Shown piece by piece: positions 56,345 through 64,000 of a stretch of 64,000 bases of DNA. Position 1 is the first letter of the stretch. Each line of letters begins with the position of its first letter. This DNA comes from Hyphomicrobium methylovorum. Its GTDB lineage: Bacteria; Pseudomonadota; Alphaproteobacteria; Rhizobiales; Hyphomicrobiaceae. Where the stretch lies: positions 1,902,501-1,966,500 of the forward strand of contig NZ_QHJE01000001.1 in NCBI RefSeq assembly GCF_013626205.1, read 5' to 3'. The position numbers and the translations under genes were made by a program. The notes under the pieces are model-generated. The model did no database searches. It was given only the letters and a program-made list of their open reading frames with translations, and had not been told where the DNA came from.

Positions 56345-59039
56345 AGCGCTTCAGCAAGCGATCGATGTAGTCGAGCTCATCTTGTGGGCGGAGGCTCTCG
56401 CCGGAACGCCTGCGCAGTTCTTCAAGGATTTCGCGTGCCCGCTGTGCATCGATCGCGTCTGGCACTTTCACAGACGTTCCTTGGTCTGGGCCTTGTGCAC
56501 GTTGCGGCCGTCCTAACGGATCGCGCGGCGAGTTGCCTCCGCGGCCGAGGCGCTGCTGTGCGTTCTGCTGCATCTGCTCGGCCATTTGCTGCGCGCTCTG
56601 GCGCATTTGGTCGAGCGCTTGCGCCTGCTGGTTGGACGCCTCGTCGAGGTCGCCCTGGCGCAACGCCTCTTCCGCTTTGCCCATGGCGTCTTGCGCGTTT
56701 CCGAGTTTCTCCGGATCGCCAACGCCCATCTGCTCGAGATCTTTCTTCAGTTTTTCGAGCTCGTTCTTAAGCTGAGCCTGTCGGTCCTGCAGACTACCCT
56801 TGCCGCGCTGCTGACTGCCCGAACGACCGCCTTGGCCTTGCTGACCTTGGCCCTGCCGGTCCTGTCCTTGTTGCCCTTGCTGTCCCTGGCCTTGTTGACC
56901 CTGCTGGCCTTGTCCTTCGTTGCCTTGCTGCCCGGGCTCCATGCCGCCCTGCTGTTCGCCATCACCGTTGGGATCGTCCTGCGAGCCGCCGCGCTGGCCG
57001 TCCTGCTGGCGCTGCTTGCCGAATGTATCGTCCATCAGCTGCTGTTGCTTGCCCGTGAGGTCGCTCAGTTGATTGAGCTTCTTCATCATCTCCTGGGCGC
57101 GCTGCTGCTGTTCGCGCGCTTCCGGCGTGTTCCCGGCCTGCAAGCGATCCATGAGTTCGCGCAGCTCGGACAGCATGCGTTCGGCTTCTTCGCGCGAACC
57201 GTTGCGGGCGTTCTTCTCCAGGTCCTTCATCATCTGGTCGAGGTCGTTCTGCCCCAGCTGCTGCATGTCTTCGTTCTGCTGCTGCTGGTTCGGATCGGAC
57301 GGATTGTCCTTCTCCGCGTTCTTCTGCATCTCGCTCAGATAATCGTTCAGCTTCTTTTTGAGATCAGCGAGCGCGTCTTGAATCTCTTTGTCGTCGGCGC
57401 CTTTCTGAAGGGCATCAGACAAACGATCCTGCGCGTCTTTCAGATTGCGTTCGGCCTGCGAGAGGTTGCCATCTTCCACGCGGAGCGCGATCTGCCACAA
57501 CTCCGCAACGGACGAAGCGATCGCTTCACGCGAACCTTGGCGTTCGATGCGATGAAAGACAGAGCGCAATCCGAGATAGACGGTTGTGTCGTTGATGAAG
57601 CCTTCTGGTTCCATCGTCAGCGCGTCGAGTGCGCGCGCAACCATTGGACGGTTGCGTGAGTCGACGGCGAGTTTGCCGCGCTGTTCGATCAGTGCGCGTG
57701 CCAAAGGATTTTTGAAACGCCGCGCTGGTAAAACCATTTCGATTGCCGCGCTTCGGCCGACTTGGCCCGCAACGTCGGTTGCCTCCAGCCAGAGTTCGAC
57801 GCGCTGCCCGGCCCAGGGATGTTCGCCAACCTCAAGGAGATCGGACCCTTCGACCGTTTTGGCTCCCGGACGCGACAGCTTCAGCGATAGAACCGGGGGA
57901 CGTTCGAGCGGCAGACGCGGGCCGGTGAGCGGGGCAGGGCGTGCCCAAGCCGTGCGCGGGTCGCCTTCCTTTGGTGCAATCTGCCGGACTTTCACAGCGG
58001 CATTGGAAACGCCGTAGTCATCCTCGGCCTTGAACGCGACGCGCATCGATCCGCGCGGCGTGGCGGTGATGTCTTTCGTCAGCGTGATTTTCGGTAGTTC
58101 GTCGGGGATGACGTCAAACGTCCATTGTCCGAGTTCGTGCGAACCGGAGAGCGCGCGGACGCGCGCAGATTTGCGAACCTCGAAGCGCGCTTCCGATACG
58201 TTCGATGTGTCGCCCGCTTTTGGCTTTTGCGCTTCGATGCGTGTCGGTTCGGCTGAGCCGTCGCTTAGCACTTCGATGCTAACGCCGGACGAGCCGAAGC
58301 CGACACCGCGCAAAGTCAGCAGGCTGCGGTCAGGCACCGTGAAGAAACGCTTCTTGTCGTCGTCCGCAGCCTGGGCGCCGCCCGTTGCGCCGTCGGACAA
58401 CATGACGGGCGGTAGAGCGGTGTAGGGCGGCGGCGTGATCCATGCGTCGACGCGGGTTGCGGGACCGAGCCCCGGAACGCCGAAGCGGAACGCAGAAGCA
58501 AGCCGGTCGCTCAAGCTGCCCGTGGCGAGAAGAGCTGCCGGGATGAGCAGAAGGATCGCGAGGCTTCGTAAAGCGACGGGATCGAAGCGGTCCGTGCGTG
58601 GTCGTGGGGGACCGATGCGCAGGCGCGCAATCATCTTCGCCAACCGCTCGCGATGCGCCTGCCAGAGTGCGCTTGTTGCCGCGTTGGTGGTGCCGGACGA
58701 AAGCGTGTCCTCATACGAGGTCGCGGGCCGGTGGGGCACGCCGGATCTCTGCTCGATGCGGCGTACGGCTTCTTCGCGAGTGGGCCAGGGAATTCGGACC
58801 GCATAGATGAGCGCTGCGATTGCCGCTGCTGCGAATGCTGCCAGAGCGATCTTATGTGCGATGTCGCCGAGGTGCGGCCAGACGCCGGTGAACGACACGA
58901 AGACGAAAAGAGCCGCGAGGCCGATCAGCAGCCAGAGGCGCGGCCAAAGGCGTTCGAACGCCAGCGCAAGTCCGCTGAGGCGAACCTTACGGGCGAACGA
59001 ACGCGACAACGGGGAATCCTGCTTGGGAGCCTCGGCCAT
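56340..59039 (-). CDS. TIGR02302/DUF4175 family membrane protein with Gln/Gly-rich region
   Basis: The product has 899 residues. Two or three N-terminal helices (LWLLIGLAALFVFVSFTG; KIALAAFAAAAIAALIYAV) are followed by a beta-rich region (ITPPPYTALPPVMLS) and a long helical domain with coiled coil. There is a stretch of about 50 residues of Gln, Gly and Asp (QQGQQGQGQQGQ, encoded near 56820-56960), then a final helical tail ending LDYIDRLLKRF. This is the TIGR02302/DUF4175 family of alphaproteobacteria, whose function is unknown. It lies after lysA on the same strand (136-base gap) in the usual argH-lptM-lysA order. Confidence 0.9.
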   Translation of the reverse strand: MAEAPKQDSPLSRSFARKVRLSGLALAFERLWPRLWLLIGLAALFVFVSFTGVWPHLGDIAHKIALAAFAAAAIAALIYAVRIPWPTREEAVRRIEQRSGVPHRPATSYEDTLSSGTTNAATSALWQAHRERLAKMIARLRIGPPRPRTDRFDPVALRSLAILLLIPAALLATGSLSDRLASAFRFGVPGLGPATRVDAWITPPPYTALPPVMLSDGATGGAQAADDDKKRFFTVPDRSLLTLRGVGFGSSGVSIEVLSDGSAEPTRIEAQKPKAGDTSNVSEARFEVRKSARVRALSGSHELGQWTFDVIPDELPKITLTKDITATPRGSMRVAFKAEDDYGVSNAAVKVRQIAPKEGDPRTAWARPAPLTGPRLPLERPPVLSLKLSRPGAKTVEGSDLLEVGEHPWAGQRVELWLEATDVAGQVGRSAAIEMVLPARRFKNPLARALIEQRGKLAVDSRNRPMVARALDALTMEPEGFINDTTVYLGLRSVFHRIERQGSREAIASSVAELWQIALRVEDGNLSQAERNLKDAQDRLSDALQKGADDKEIQDALADLKKKLNDYLSEMQKNAEKDNPSDPNQQQQNEDMQQLGQNDLDQMMKDLEKNARNGSREEAERMLSELRELMDRLQAGNTPEAREQQQRAQEMMKKLNQLSDLTGKQQQLMDDTFGKQRQQDGQRGGSQDDPNGDGEQQGGMEPGQQGNEGQGQQGQQGQGQQGQQGQDRQGQGQQGQGGRSGSQQRGKGSLQDRQAQLKNELEKLKKDLEQMGVGDPEKLGNAQDAMGKAEEALRQGDLDEASNQQAQALDQMRQSAQQMAEQMQQNAQQRLGRGGNSPRDPLGRPQRAQGPDQGTSVKVPDAIDAQRAREILEELRRRSGESLRPQDELDYIDRLLKRF

Positions 59040-59175
59040 AGCCCTAAACCTAACATACCGCCACGCCCCCGCAGCTTAACAAAATGCAACGTTAACGAGG
59101 CTAAATCCTGACCGATTTCAACGTGGTCGCCGCCCAAATGTTTCGCAAAATTCTTAAAGGGAGGCTAGCTGAGCG

Positions 59176-60447
59176 TCAGTCGGCGAGCCAAGGGGGGCGG
59201 GCGTCGGCGGCGATCAGGTCGTCGTACGTCGGCCGGGGGCGGACCACGGCGTATTCGCTGCCGCGGACGAGGACTTCCGGGACCGGCAAGCGCGTGTTGT
59301 ACGCAGAGGACATCACGGCACCGTAGGCGCCCGCGGTCATGACGGCGAGCAGGTCGTCGGGCTGGACTTGCGGCAGGGCGCGTTCCAGGGCCAGATAGTC
59401 GCCCGTTTCGCACACGGGGCCGACGATGTCCTGCGCAACGGGCGCCATGTCATTGCGGACTTCTTCGACCGGCCAGATCTCGTGGTAGGCCTCGTAGAGC
59501 GTCGGGCGAATGAGGTCGTTCATTGCCGCGTCCACGATCGTGAAGGTCTTTTCCTGACCTTCCTTGACATAAAGCACGCGCGTGACCAGCACGCCCGCGT
59601 TGCCGACAATCATGCGGCCGGGCTCGAGAACGAGCTTCAATCCCAGATCGCCGAGAGCGGACTTGACGACATTCGCATAATCTTCCGGCGAGGGTGGCAG
59701 TTCGTTGTTGCCGCGATAGGGCACGCCAAGGCCGCCGCCGATGTCGAGGTGCGTCAGGGGAATGCCGTCCGCCATCAGATTGCGCGCAAGGTCACGCAGC
59801 AGCGCGAACGCGTCGCGGAAGGGCGCGGCGTCGGTGATCTGACTGCCGATGTGCATGTGAATGCCGGAAATCTTGATGCCCGGAAGTTTTGCGGCGCGTG
59901 CGTAGAGTTCGCGCGCCTTGTCGTAAGGGACGCCGAATTTGTTTTCGGCCTTGCCGGTCGAGATTTTTGCGTGCGTCTTGGCGTCAACGTCGGGGTTGAC
60001 GCGGATCGCGATCGACGCCGTTTTGCCCGCCGCTGCCGCGACTTCGCTCAGCGCGAACAGTTCCGGCTCGCTTTCGACGTTGAAGCCGAGAATGCCTTCG
60101 TTGAGTGCATACGCCATTTCGCCGCGCGTTTTGCCAACGCCTGCGAAAATGATCTTTGAAGCTGGTACACCTGCGGCCCGCGCGCGGCGCAGTTCTCCCT
60201 CGGACACGACGTCCATGCCAGCGCCGAGACGTGCGAGCGTTGCCAGCACTGCCTGATTTGAGTTGGCTTTGACGGCGAAACAGATGAGCGCGTTCTGGCT
60301 CTGAAATGCTTCAGCCAGCACCTGATAGTGGCGTTCGATGGTCGCCGTTGAATAGCAATAGAACGGCGTTCCGACTTCAGCGGCGATACGTGCGAGGCTT
60401 ACGTCCTCAGCATGGAGAATGCCGGACTTATAGTGGAAATGGTGCAT
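59176..60447 (-). CDS. lysA: diaminopimelate decarboxylase
   Basis: The product is a 423-residue PLP-dependent enzyme converting meso-DAP to lysine. The N-terminal alanine-racemase-like barrel has the Schiff-base Lys in ICFAVKANSNQAVLATL; HMHIGSQITD and LDIGGGLGVPYRG follow. The C-terminal has EPGRMIVGNAG, CETGDYLALERALPQ and MSSAYNTRLP. It lies in the argH-lptM-lysA-DUF4175 group. dapD, another gene of the same pathway, starts about 3 kb further on. Confidence 0.97.
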   Translation of the reverse strand: MHHFHYKSGILHAEDVSLARIAAEVGTPFYCYSTATIERHYQVLAEAFQSQNALICFAVKANSNQAVLATLARLGAGMDVVSEGELRRARAAGVPASKIIFAGVGKTRGEMAYALNEGILGFNVESEPELFALSEVAAAAGKTASIAIRVNPDVDAKTHAKISTGKAENKFGVPYDKARELYARAAKLPGIKISGIHMHIGSQITDAAPFRDAFALLRDLARNLMADGIPLTHLDIGGGLGVPYRGNNELPPSPEDYANVVKSALGDLGLKLVLEPGRMIVGNAGVLVTRVLYVKEGQEKTFTIVDAAMNDLIRPTLYEAYHEIWPVEEVRNDMAPVAQDIVGPVCETGDYLALERALPQVQPDDLLAVMTAGAYGAVMSSAYNTRLPVPEVLVRGSEYAVVRPRPTYDDLIAADARPPWLAD

Positions 60448-60531
60448 GGGCTTTCGCGGTTTGGATTGTTCCGCCCGGTAATGCCCGCCGCGGGGGGCAT
60501 TCGTCCAGAACTATCGTGCGCGAGGAGGCCC

Positions 60532-60750
60532 TTAACGAAGCAGCGGATCGAGGATGAAGCCTTCATGCTTCTTCTGCGGGGCTTCGGAGTTTTGGCCGGG
60601 ATCGCGTGCGTCGGGCGACGTGGCTTCTCCGGCGACCTTTGCCTGAGGCGGGGGTTCGAGCGGGCCTTTGACGCCGCAGCCCGCAAACCCCAGGCCCACG
60701 GCGCTGACGAGCGCCAGAGCAATCCAGGACTTCGTGCGCGGAAACGCCAT
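60532..60750 (-). CDS. lptM: LptM (YifL-like) lipoprotein
   Basis: The product is a 72-residue lipoprotein from ATG 60750 (MAFPRTKSWIALALV). The signal peptide ends LGFAGC, then the family consensus CGVKGPLEPPP, followed by a short charged disordered tail. LptM stabilises the LptD-LptE LPS transporter and helps its disulphide maturation. The position between argH and lysA is the standard alphaproteobacterial one. An alternative start seven codons upstream (MVWRRER) is possible. Confidence 0.92.
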   Translation of the reverse strand: MAFPRTKSWIALALVSAVGLGFAGCGVKGPLEPPPQAKVAGEATSPDARDPGQNSEAPQKKHEGFILDPLLR

Positions 60751-60813
60751 GCGTTCTCGTCTCCAAACCAAATTGGCCCGCTTTATTGGTGGCAGGCTAC
60801 CCTCAGACTGGTT

Positions 60814-62223
60814 TTAGTCCTTCCCGCGGCCCTTTTCCAACCGCCGGAGCCACTGACGCGCCATTTTGAGGACGTTCTGTGGCGAAGTTCCACCATAGCT
60901 GGTTCGGCTCTTGACCGAGTTTTCGACCGAAAGCACCGAAAACACTGGCTTGGTGATCTTTGGCTCGACGCTTTGCATTTCGCTCAACGTGAGCTGATCG
61001 AGGTCGACACCCTTTTTTTCTGCCAGTTTGACGATGGTGCCAGTGACGTGGTGGGCGTCGCGGAACGGCAGCTTCAGTTCTTTCACGAGCCAGTCGGCAA
61101 GGTCCGTCGCCGTGGAATAGCCGCGGCCTGCCGCCGCTCGCATGGCTTCGGCGTTCGGTTCGAGGTCTCCGATCATGCCGGCCATCGCTGCAATGATGAG
61201 GCGCAGGTTCGCGAAGGCATCGAACGTCGCCTCCTTATCTTCCTGCATATCCTTGGAGTAAGCCAGCGGAAGACCCTTCATGACCATCACGAGGCCCTGG
61301 AAGGACGCTGCAACACGTCCGGCCTTGGCGCGCGCCAGCTCCGCCGCATCGGGGTTGCGCTTTTGCGGCATGATGGACGAGCCGGTCGTGAAGCGGTCTG
61401 ACAGCGTAACGAAGCCGAACTGGGGGGTCATCCAGATCACGATCTCTTCGGCGAGGCGCGAGAAATGCACCGCTGTGATCGTTGCCGCAGCAAGTGTTTC
61501 GAGTGCGAAGTCGCGGTCAGAGACGCCATCGAGCGAATTGGCCATTGGCCGGTCGAAGCCGAGCGCTTCCGCTGTTTTCTTGCGGTCTATCGGGAACGAG
61601 GTGCCTGCGAGCGCGGCGGAGCCAAGCGGGCTTTCGTTGAGGCGCTTGCGGGCATCGGCGAAGCGTCCCCGGTCGCGCGCGATCATCTCGACGTATGCGA
61701 GAAGGTGGTGTCCGAACGTGACAGGCTGCGCGGGCTGAAGGTGGGTGAAGCCCGGCATGACGGTTGCTGCGTGTTTTTCCGCTTTCTCTGCGAGCGCTTG
61801 CTGCACGCCTTCGAGCGCCGCATCGATGCCGTCGATTGCGTCGCGTACGTACAGCCGGAAATCGGTCGCCACCTGATCGTTGCGCGAGCGTGCCGTGTGG
61901 AGGCGTCCCGCCGCTGCGCCGACGATGGTTTTGAGGCGGCTTTCGACGTTCATATGTACGTCTTCAAGCTCGCGGGAGAACTCGAACGTGCCGGCTGCGA
62001 TCTCGGCCGCGATCTGATCCAGGCCCTTAACGATCTCGCGTGCATCGGATTTGGTAATGATTCCGGCTTCGGCGAGCATCTGGGCGTGCGCCTTTGAGCC
62101 GCGAATGTCCTGCGGAGCTAATTGCTTGTCGAAGCCGATGGAGGCATTTATCTCCTGCATGATCTCTGCGGGAGACATTGCGAAGCGGCCACCCCACATA
62201 GAGTTGGCGGATTTATCGGTCAC
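60814..62223 (-). CDS. argH: argininosuccinate lyase
   Basis: The product is a 469-residue enzyme of the fumarase/aspartase superfamily, the last step of arginine synthesis. It has [21 protein letters not shown] at the start, [29 protein letters not shown], the signature [18 protein letters not shown] and [14 protein letters not shown]. It is divergent from tlpA with 38 bases between start codons, a conserved alphaproteobacterial arrangement. It starts the argH-lptM-lysA transcript. Confidence 0.98.
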   Translation of the reverse strand: MTDKSANSMWGGRFAMSPAEIMQEINASIGFDKQLAPQDIRGSKAHAQMLAEAGIITKSDAREIVKGLDQIAAEIAAGTFEFSRELEDVHMNVESRLKTIVGAAAGRLHTARSRNDQVATDFRLYVRDAIDGIDAALEGVQQALAEKAEKHAATVMPGFTHLQPAQPVTFGHHLLAYVEMIARDRGRFADARKRLNESPLGSAALAGTSFPIDRKKTAEALGFDRPMANSLDGVSDRDFALETLAAATITAVHFSRLAEEIVIWMTPQFGFVTLSDRFTTGSSIMPQKRNPDAAELARAKAGRVAASFQGLVMVMKGLPLAYSKDMQEDKEATFDAFANLRLIIAAMAGMIGDLEPNAEAMRAAAGRGYSTATDLADWLVKELKLPFRDAHHVTGTIVKLAEKKGVDLDQLTLSEMQSVEPKITKPVFSVLSVENSVKSRTSYGGTSPQNVLKMARQWLRRLEKGRGKD

Positions 62224-62261
62224 GAATGGCTCCCACGGCTTTGAAGGAATAGAGGTATCAG

Positions 62262-62909
62262 ATGGCGGCGAACGGCGCGTCAGTGGCGCAAAAGGCCCTG
62301 TGGATTATTGCACTGTCAGCACTCATCGGCTTTGGCGCCGTATACTTGATCGGAGGCCGGTTCGACAACGCGACTTCTCCGGACTCCACCGCCGTTGCGC
62401 AGGATATGTCGCCGCCGAGCGTCGGAGCTGGGTCTGAATCCGGCTTCAAACTGGGTAAAATGGCGGCTTTCGTCACGAAGAAGACGCCCGAAGCGTTGCC
62501 TGACGTCAGTTTTGAAGACGAGTCGGGGAAGACAGTGATGCTGTCGAGCCTGAAGGGAAAAACGGTGCTGCTCAATCTCTGGGCCACCTGGTGCGCTCCC
62601 TGCAAGGAGGAGATGCCCTCGCTCGACCGGCTGCAGCAGAGCCTTGGCGGGGACGGTTTCGAGGTCGTGGCGCTCAGCCTCGATCGGAAGGGCTACGCCG
62701 CGTCGCGCAAGTTCCTCGATGACATGAACGCGCATGCGATCAAGCTCTACGCCGATCCCACCTCGAAGCAGGGGATGCAGTTGCGGCCGATCGGAATGCC
62801 CACGACGATCCTGATCAACAAGGACGGAATGGAAGTCGGCCGTCTTTCGGGCTCGGCCGAGTGGGATTCCGAGGAAGCGAAATCTCTTATCAAATCGGCG
62901 ATGAACTAA
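62262..62909 (+). CDS. tlpA: TlpA-like thiol:disulphide oxidoreductase
   Basis: The product is a 215-residue membrane-anchored periplasmic thioredoxin. The N-terminal helix is [19 protein letters not shown]. The thioredoxin domain has [21 protein letters not shown] with redox CAPC at about residues 111-114, and the cis-Pro in [12 protein letters not shown]. TlpA/ResA proteins reduce cytochrome or cytochrome-oxidase apoproteins; TlpA in Bradyrhizobium reduces ScoI and CuA. That fits the senC protein elsewhere in this window. It is divergent from argH. Confidence 0.93.
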   Translation: MAANGASVAQKALWIIALSALIGFGAVYLIGGRFDNATSPDSTAVAQDMSPPSVGAGSESGFKLGKMAAFVTKKTPEALPDVSFEDESGKTVMLSSLKGKTVLLNLWATWCAPCKEEMPSLDRLQQSLGGDGFEVVALSLDRKGYAASRKFLDDMNAHAIKLYADPTSKQGMQLRPIGMPTTILINKDGMEVGRLSGSAEWDSEEAKSLIKSAMN

Positions 62910-62927
62910 CGCCACGAACGAAATGCG

Positions 62928-62982
62928 CCACGCGTTGCATCCGGTCGATATGCATTCGACCTGGGCAGGCGTGGCGTTTGCT
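62928..62982 (+). terminator. possible terminator after tlpA
   Basis: cgccacgc (62928-62935) pairs with gcgtggcg (62969-62976), with a large 33-base loop, then tttgctt. The loop is long and the T tail short, so the call is tentative. Confidence 0.4.
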
Positions 62983-63002
62983 TCGCAACTCAGCGATGAA
63001 AT

Positions 63003-63278
63003 TTAGGCTTTTTTCTTCGCCTTGACCTTCTGGGTCAGCGCGGACGCAGCGGCTGACTTCGCTTCCTTGCTCGCTGTGCGCGAGCGAAGGATTTTCGAAG
63101 CGGCGGTCGCGACCCGGCGGCTTGTCGTTTCTTTTGGGTTGTGCGCCTGCGTCAGCGCCGAAGCGGCAACCGACTTTTCCGCCTTGCTCGCGGTCTTGCT
63201 GCGCAACACTTTCGACGCCGCCGAAGACACCCGCCTGCTGGTGGTTTCCGGTTTAGCCATGGAAGTCTTTTTCGCCAT
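63003..63278 (-). CDS. small basic protein with internal duplication
   Basis: The product has 91 residues from ATG 63278 (MAKKTSMAKPETTS). It has two near-identical units, TTSRRVSSAASKVLRSKTAS then KSVAASALTQ at about residues 11-42, and TTSRRVATAASKILRSRTAS then KSAAASALTQ at about 51-82. Many Lys/Arg/Ser/Ala suggest a helical nucleic-acid-binding or chromatin-like role, but this is inference. The unit resembles Ser/Ala-rich small proteins I recall in rhizobial genomes, with no known function. A longer frame to 63527 is upstream noise overlapping the dapD start region. Confidence 0.7.
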   Translation of the reverse strand: MAKKTSMAKPETTSRRVSSAASKVLRSKTASKAEKSVAASALTQAHNPKETTSRRVATAASKILRSRTASKEAKSAAASALTQKVKAKKKA

Positions 63279-63503
63279 GGAAGTTTTTCCTTGGGTTGCG
63301 AGCATCCGCGGTAGGCGGATGGGCGGCCGGAGGATGGCTGATTCGTATACGGAGCGTAATTCGCCTTGTGGAGGTACGGCGTGTTTGGAAGGGGAAACCG
63401 AGGCGCCCGGTCTGATCCCTGTGTGAGCCCGAATTGACACCCCGCAAGCAAGGGGCGACAAGGCCTTCCCACAGACACCTGACAGACCGGAGACCTCCTC
63501 GAA

Positions 63504-64000
63504 ATGGCCGACGCAAATCTCAAGCAAACCATCGACGCAGCATGGGAAAATCGCGATGCCATTTCCTTTGCGACCAAGGGCGAGGTGCGCGACGCTGTTG
63601 AAACGGCGCTGGACCTTTTGGACAAGGGTGAGCTCCGCGTCGCCGAGAAGGTTGACGGCGCCTGGACAGTAAACCAGTGGCTCAAGAAGGCCGTGCTTTT
63701 ATCGTTCCGTCTCAATGACATGGAGACGATTTCTGGCGGCCCGGCGGGCAGTCTCTATTGGGATAAGGTGCCGCCGAAGTTCGCTGGCTGGACCGAGGCC
63801 GACTTCCGCAAGGGCGGCTTCCGCGTGTTGCCCGGCGCCATCGTGCGGCGCTCGGCCTACATTGCGCCGGGTGCAGTGCTTCTGCCTTCGTTCGTCAATC
63901 TCGGCGCCCGCGTCGAGAGCGGCACCATGGTCGACACCTGGGCGACGGTCGGCAGCTGCGCGCAGATCGGCAAGAACTGCCACATCTCGGGCGGCGCTGG
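63504..64000 (+). CDS. dapD: tetrahydrodipicolinate N-succinyltransferase, 5' part
   Basis: The frame is cut by the window end after about 165 residues. It starts [20 protein letters not shown] at ATG 63504. It continues with [15 protein letters not shown] and the beginning of the left-handed beta-helix, [43 protein letters not shown]. DapD adds succinyl to tetrahydrodipicolinate in DAP/lysine synthesis, complementing lysA in the window. The rest of the hexapeptide repeats and the C-terminus lie outside. Confidence 0.96.
   Translation, partial: MADANLKQTIDAAWENRDAISFATKGEVRDAVETALDLLDKGELRVAEKVDGAWTVNQWLKKAVLLSFRLNDMETISGGPAGSLYWDKVPPKFAGWTEADFRKGGFRVLPGAIVRRSAYIAPGAVLLPSFVNLGARVESGTMVDTWATVGSCAQIGKNCHISGGA

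Noticed and set aside
56820-56960. Short repeated units that could be mistaken for a CRISPR array or minisatellite
   Set aside because: The unit is a codon-level Gln/Gly repeat inside an intact reading frame; there are no spacers.
56586-57659. 357-codon antisense ORF with Leu/Val/Ala-rich stretches resembling a membrane protein
   Set aside because: It is the antisense of the Gln/Gly/coiled-coil region of the DUF4175 gene; CTG/CAG-type codons turn Gln into Leu on the opposite strand.

Overview
The window is about 64 kb of alphaproteobacterial chromosome with roughly 60% GC, densely packed with housekeeping genes on both strands. The best guess is order Hyphomicrobiales (Rhizobiales), probably a Hyphomicrobium-like methylotroph. 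The evidence is the dnaA-dnaN-recF-gyrB block, a GcrA cell-cycle regulator, an MmcB DNA-repair protein, RegB/RegA with a SenC/SCO protein, a SAM-II riboswitch in front of metZ, the argH-lptM-lysA-DUF4175 cluster opposite tlpA, and argD-argF-hslO. I saw no transposase, integrase, CRISPR array or prophage module. Genus assignment is inference.

Layout. 1-1.9 kb: 3' part of a 23S rRNA, a complete 5S rRNA in a processing stem, and the rrn terminator. 1.9-5.6 kb: an ankyrin protein, an exported Ntn (choloylglycine) hydrolase, a two-gene FtrB/FtrC-type iron importer and an AhpD-like protein. 5.6-11.6 kb: ubiB, a small secreted Cys protein, ubiE, divergent mutM, two tandem membrane paralogues and rpsT. 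11.6-19.5 kb: a DnaA-box cluster (oriC candidate), a rhodanese gene, dnaA, dnaN, recF and gyrB. 19.6-29.4 kb: a compositionally different unknown gene, a Kef-type antiporter, a class A PBP, a YgjP-like metalloprotein, senC, regB, regA and mmcB. 29.4-34.4 kb: a Lon-like ATPase without its protease domain, translationally coupled to a tandem Usp-like protein, then ppk2, gcrA and a 6S RNA candidate with its terminator. 34.4-42.7 kb: argD-argF-hslO, an EF-hand lipoprotein, then metZ-apaG-argE behind a SAM-II riboswitch, and dcd. 42.8-56.2 kb: a large membrane/coiled-coil protein of unknown function, an unknown conserved protein, the alpha-2-macroglobulin/PBP1C pair, a PHB-depolymerase-like esterase and an outer-membrane barrel (LpxQ-like?). 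56.3-64 kb: DUF4175/TIGR02302, lysA, lptM, argH, tlpA, a small basic protein with an internal duplication, and the start of dapD.

How the genes work together. The centre is a replication-initiation locus (initiator, clamp, RecF, gyrase B and a DnaA-box cluster). Arginine synthesis is spread over argD/argF/argE/argH, and lysine/DAP synthesis over lysA/dapD. Cell-envelope work involves PBP1A, PBP1C, alpha-2-macroglobulin, LptM and a barrel. Respiration and redox control involve ubiE, ubiB, senC, regB/regA, tlpA and hslO.

The least explained items are the protease-less Lon-like ATPase with its Usp-like partner, the 838-codon membrane protein at about 42.9 kb, the unknown gene after gyrB, and the regulatory DNA around dnaA (DnaA boxes, a CtrA-like box, an 18-bp perfect palindrome). 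All positions come from reading the sequence; no database search was run.
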